64,000 nucleotides of DNA from Pseudevernia furfuracea (lineage: Eukaryota > Ascomycota > Lecanoromycetes > Lecanorales > Parmeliaceae), in assembly GCA_022315425.1 (NCBI GenBank), contig JAIUPT010000016.1, positions 372,001-436,000 on the forward strand, read 5' to 3'. The notes below the pieces were generated by a model. It was given only the letters and a program-made list of their open reading frames with translations, had not been told where the DNA came from and searched no databases. Made by a program: the position numbers and the translations under genes. Shown piece by piece: positions 60,524 to 64,000 of the stretch (positions are counted from its first letter, which is position 1; each line of letters begins with the position of its first letter).

Positions 60524-63500
60524 TTATGCTGAGATTATATAGGGTTTGATAACATAATAGACGAAGGCTATGGTTAAGGCAGAGACAGCTCCGTTTGTAT
60601 CCTCGAACTCTTTGATAACTTCGAACGCATTTGTAAGCTATTTGACGGAGAGCCATTCATCTTCCTGAGAACCACATTCCTTTCACCGAACCAAGTATTG
60701 AGTAGTTGCCTATTTGACACGACCGTAACGACGTTGTCGTTTTCTCACTAGACGCTCAATCTTATGCTTATTCTCGTTGTCCACAACGATAGCAGGTGAC
60801 ACGATGAGCTGACGTCTATACGAATCTGAGGCAGGTGCGATAGCTGATTTGAGGTGTACAACTGATATGACGTTATGAATCTTCATTGTAGTAGGTAGCT
60901 TCAGGCGATAAGCAAGACGTTCGATTCGCTCAATAATCTCGAATGGTTCTGCGAATTGCTGACCAAGTTTCTTAGACTGTATACCGGCCATTTGGTAGCC
61001 TCTGTGGAGACGCAAGTGCACGTGTTCTCCGACCTTGAAGAACATGGGTGTATACTTAGCATTATAGTACTCCTTCATTCGTACTGAGGCAAAGACTAGT
61101 GTATCGTGAGCATCGATATGCTCAGGGCGATAAGAGGCATTAAGAGTAGTCTCAGGACGGAGAGTCGGAAAGACATCAGCTGTAGAAGGCTTCAACGACA
61201 CGGCTGATGTGAAAGGCTTTGACGACATGATAACGGGCACTTGTACTGCTATAGCGCGCTGCTCTGAAGCTGGTATCACGACAGGTGCTGAAGCTTCTTA
61301 AGAAGTAGGGTTGGAAGCTTGTTGTAGCTATAGGTTGAAAGCTTGTTGAAGATTAGTTGCCTCGATAAGATCGTTGAGATCGAGGCCTTCGATGCCCAGC
61401 AAGTTCAATGATTCTTTGATTTTGAACCCATAAAGAACTTCTGTAGATACTAGATGCGTTGAGCTGTACTTTATAGAGTTGTTGAGAATAGTAGTTAGTT
61501 GCGATAACATCGCTGATCATAGGTCGTGAGGCACTATGAGGATGAAGTAGCGCAAGGCTATTTCGATAATTTCATTCGACTTTTCGAACTGTCCGTCAGT
61601 CTGAGGGTGTCAGGCGGTGAAATAGAGCAAGTCGACGTTAAGCAGCTTTAGAATTTGTTGTCATAGCTGCCCGACGAACTTGCGATCACGATCGGAGATA
61701 ATAGCTTGCGGCAGACCCCAGTTAAGTAATAGAAGTCTGATTAGCAGGTGATAGACTCACTGAGAACCATTTCATGTCGACGCGCCTGGAATCAAGGTGA
61801 TGGCCTTGCTTGCCTTTTCCGTTACAGACATAATGCAATCAAGGCTAGAGGGAGTCTTTGACAAGGTCAGAATGAAGTCGATGATGATTGTATGAAATGG
61901 GCGCGACGGCGTGTATATTGATTGTAGCGAGCCATACGGAGAGTGTCGAGGAGTTTGGTGCAGTTGACAGTGAGAACAGTGTCGTAGGTACTTATACAAT
62001 TTAGTAGACATGTTGTAGATGTAAATATCACGCGTCAACTTCTCATGAGTACGAGCATATTCTGGATGTCTTATTTCGTTATGAGTCAACTTGAAGATCT
62101 TATGCTTCAAGGCCCTTGTTGACACGCACAGTCGCATTTCAATCTCGGCATTATCGAAGTAGAGTAAGTCGTTGATGAGCTTGTATGATAGTCTAGTAGC
62201 GTTATCTTCTAACTCTGTATTTGCCTTCACGATGGCAATGACTCTGATTCACCTTGGCTTATTCTGATAGCCCTTTGTTACCCGATTGCGAAAGGCTTCG
62301 CTGACAGAGATTACATTAATAGGGAACGAGTCGACGACGTTCAGAATGAAGTCTTTCTCAGATCGGTCTGAGATTGCTCTGCTTGCTAGCCGTGATAGAG
62401 CATCTAATACAATGTTGATTTTGCCAGACTTGTGTCTTAGCTCGATGCGGAAGCGCTATAAGTACTCGGAAGCACGTATCAGACGTAGATTGAGCTTCTC
62501 GGTGGATATAGTATTTATGTTGCTTTGACGTACGATGTCGATAGCGACGGAGTGGTCTGTGTAGACAATGATAACTCTTGAAGCTATGACAGCTTCAATC
62601 AAGTAACGAATCTTCTTGACTATCCATACTATGTCAGCCATCTCCAACTCGATTGATTAATATCGGATTTCTGCTGGCGTAAGTTGTTTGCTGAGAAAGA
62701 GAATTGATTGTAAGAACTTTTATTTGAGGGCGTCTGCTGCTGAAGGCTTTCGCGGCGAGGGGTTATCGTTGGTTTTCCGCAGCAAGGGGTCATCATCCTT
62801 GACATGATAGACGTGAGCTTCGAAGCCAAATTCCTTGCTAATATCAAGATTCACATATAGCTGTCTGTTGGGATTATGATAATGTAGCATTGTGACAGAG
62901 TCGAAAATTCCTTAAAGCTGGTGATAGATATTGAGTTCTTTAGGCGTTGGCGTTTGTAGATATGCTCTGTCGATCTCAGACTTGTGAGCACTCCTCGTAG
63001 TGCTTCTGCAGTTGCGATTTAAAAGCGTTTTTCGCTTTTGTAGAGACTTGACGATAACGAAGTAATAAGATATATACTGCTTGAGATAGTCCGTTATGCC
63101 GAGATAGCGCTTAAGAGCTGCTAAGATACGTGGGAACTTAAGGTTGCGGATGACTGTAAGCTTATTCTCTGAGATAGTCAATCTCAAGGCATCGACATGT
63201 TGATCTAGTAGCTATACTAAGGGGTATTCGAGAAAGGCTTTTGTAGGTGTCAAGTGAATATTCATGTTAGACAATGCTTAAAAGACGAGGTTGAGGTGTT
63301 TAAGGTACTTCTCTAACGACGTGGAGAAGATTACTATGTCATCGACATAGGTTCTGTAGAAATGTCGAAATGGCCGAAGGATTCTATCAATTATCCTTTG
63401 AACGTAAGCAGGGGAGTTGCGGTAGTCTATCACTGATACATTAAATATCTCTTGACCACGATGTGAAGAGACGCTCAGACGGTATCGATGCTGTCGTTGT

Positions 63501-64000
63501 ACCTACCACTGATAGAAGAATACGACGGTATCGACAGTCGAAATATGAATGACATTTCGTAGCAATGCAAGAATTTCTGACTGCATTGGCACAGGGTAAG
63601 TATTCGACATCGTGATTTTGTTAAGAGCTCTGATGTTAATGATCACTCGGCCTTTTAGGTCATTCGCAGTCTCTCTCCAGATCACGAAGCAAGGAAAAGA
63701 GAATAATATGCTGATAGTAGTTCATTTCATGCGGCCTTGCTTATGCAATTTGTCGAAGGCTTTGTTAATAACTTCCTTGTCTCTTACACCAACGGGATAG
63801 ACTCGTGCTTAATCGGTCTTATAGATTTTCTGCCAGTTGTCGACAAGCGGAATTTTTATCCATTAATCCTCTGGCACGTTGATGACATTGTCGGTGTCTT
63901 TTCATAAGTTGGGAAAGGCTTCGACAACTTTGGCAATTGCTTCGGTAGCTACCGTATCTCCATAGATAGTAGCACCAGTGAAATGAATAGTTTCCTTGAT
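60524..64000 (-). pseudogene. Gypsy-1 minus-strand copy Pol with chromodomain, partial, stops only
   Basis: Six open segments share one frame between the right edge and the terminal TAA at 60524. Reverse transcriptase: 63685-63503 (RVIINIRALNKITMSNTYPV, STVDTVVFFYQW) and on to 62912. RNase H: near 62647-62456 (VIIVYTDHSVAIDIV). Integrase zinc region and core: 62230-61772 with HNEIRHPEYARTHEKL, CSHCQLHQTPRHSPYG and TIIIDFILTL. Integrase C-terminal region: 61279-60710 with HLRLHRGYQ, SKKLGQQFAEPFEII and IHNVISVVHL. Chromodomain: about 60760-60590 with TQYLVR, a TGA at the expected Trp, and EDEWLSVKQL. Stops at 60710, 60683 and 60638 are Gln or Trp codons changed by single transitions. It looks recently disabled. 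Confidence 0.87.

Larger units (their letters stand above)
60104..64000 (-). mobile_element. Ty3/Gypsy chromodomain retrotransposon (Gypsy-1 family), 3' half, cut by window edge
   Basis: It starts at the left with the 3' LTR and continues through chromodomain, integrase, RNase H and RT to the right edge. It is the same family as 37571-44755 but much less mutated, so it is a useful guide to that copy. Composition is close to normal over long stretches. Gag, protease and the 5' LTR lie outside the window. Confidence 0.92.

Noticed and set aside
60108..60656. Frames of 85 (plus) and 132 (minus) residues near the Gypsy-1 LTR.
   Set aside because: They overlap the LTR and the chromodomain in the wrong frame; no independent support.

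Overview
The window looks like nuclear DNA of a filamentous ascomycete (Pezizomycotina; genus not determinable from sequence alone). Two of the three genes have spliceosomal introns of 48-77 nt with GT/AG borders. Everything to their right is transposon DNA carrying dense C-to-T and G-to-A changes, as left by repeat-induced point mutation (RIP).

Positions 1-3000 are a gene-rich edge of balanced composition with three host genes. The first is a minus-strand, five-exon DUF300/Ostalpha-type membrane protein that runs off the left edge. The second is a plus-strand phosphotransferase (APH)-fold kinase-like gene. The third is a two-exon fungal-specific gene of unknown function, convergent with the kinase gene.

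From about 3 kb to the right edge I recognise no host gene. Positions 3354-48925 hold three head-to-tail minus-strand copies of one Copia element (A, B, C; 122-bp LTRs), interrupted by younger insertions. Copy A carries a chromodomain Gypsy (4486-11739) and a Tad1-like LINE (14806-20182). Copy B carries a roughly 450-bp unmutated insert (27625-28077). Copy C carries a complete plus-strand Copia (D, 30586-37037) and a plus-strand Gypsy (37571-44755). Exact 5-bp (LTR elements) or 13-bp (LINE) target duplications support four of these insertions. With the insertions removed, the Gag-Pol frames of A, B and D are each 4464 nt, so decay was almost purely by transitions that create stops and hit catalytic residues.

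Positions 48926-60103 are the most AT-rich part: about 3 kb I cannot assign, then a deeply mutated chromodomain Gypsy (about 51979-59783) that contains a TIR/MITE-like insertion and a short unmutated GGATCC hairpin. Positions 60104-64000 are the 3' half of a milder-mutated minus-strand Gypsy of the same family as the one at 37571, cut by the right edge.

I see no CRISPR array, rRNA, tRNA gene or working host gene in the transposon part, and no convincing new multi-gene system. The most interesting signals are the mutation pattern (CpG spared, Trp codons turned mainly into TGA), the strict survival of a hairpin and paired CACGTG boxes in all six Copia LTRs, and short unmutated islands inside mutated DNA.
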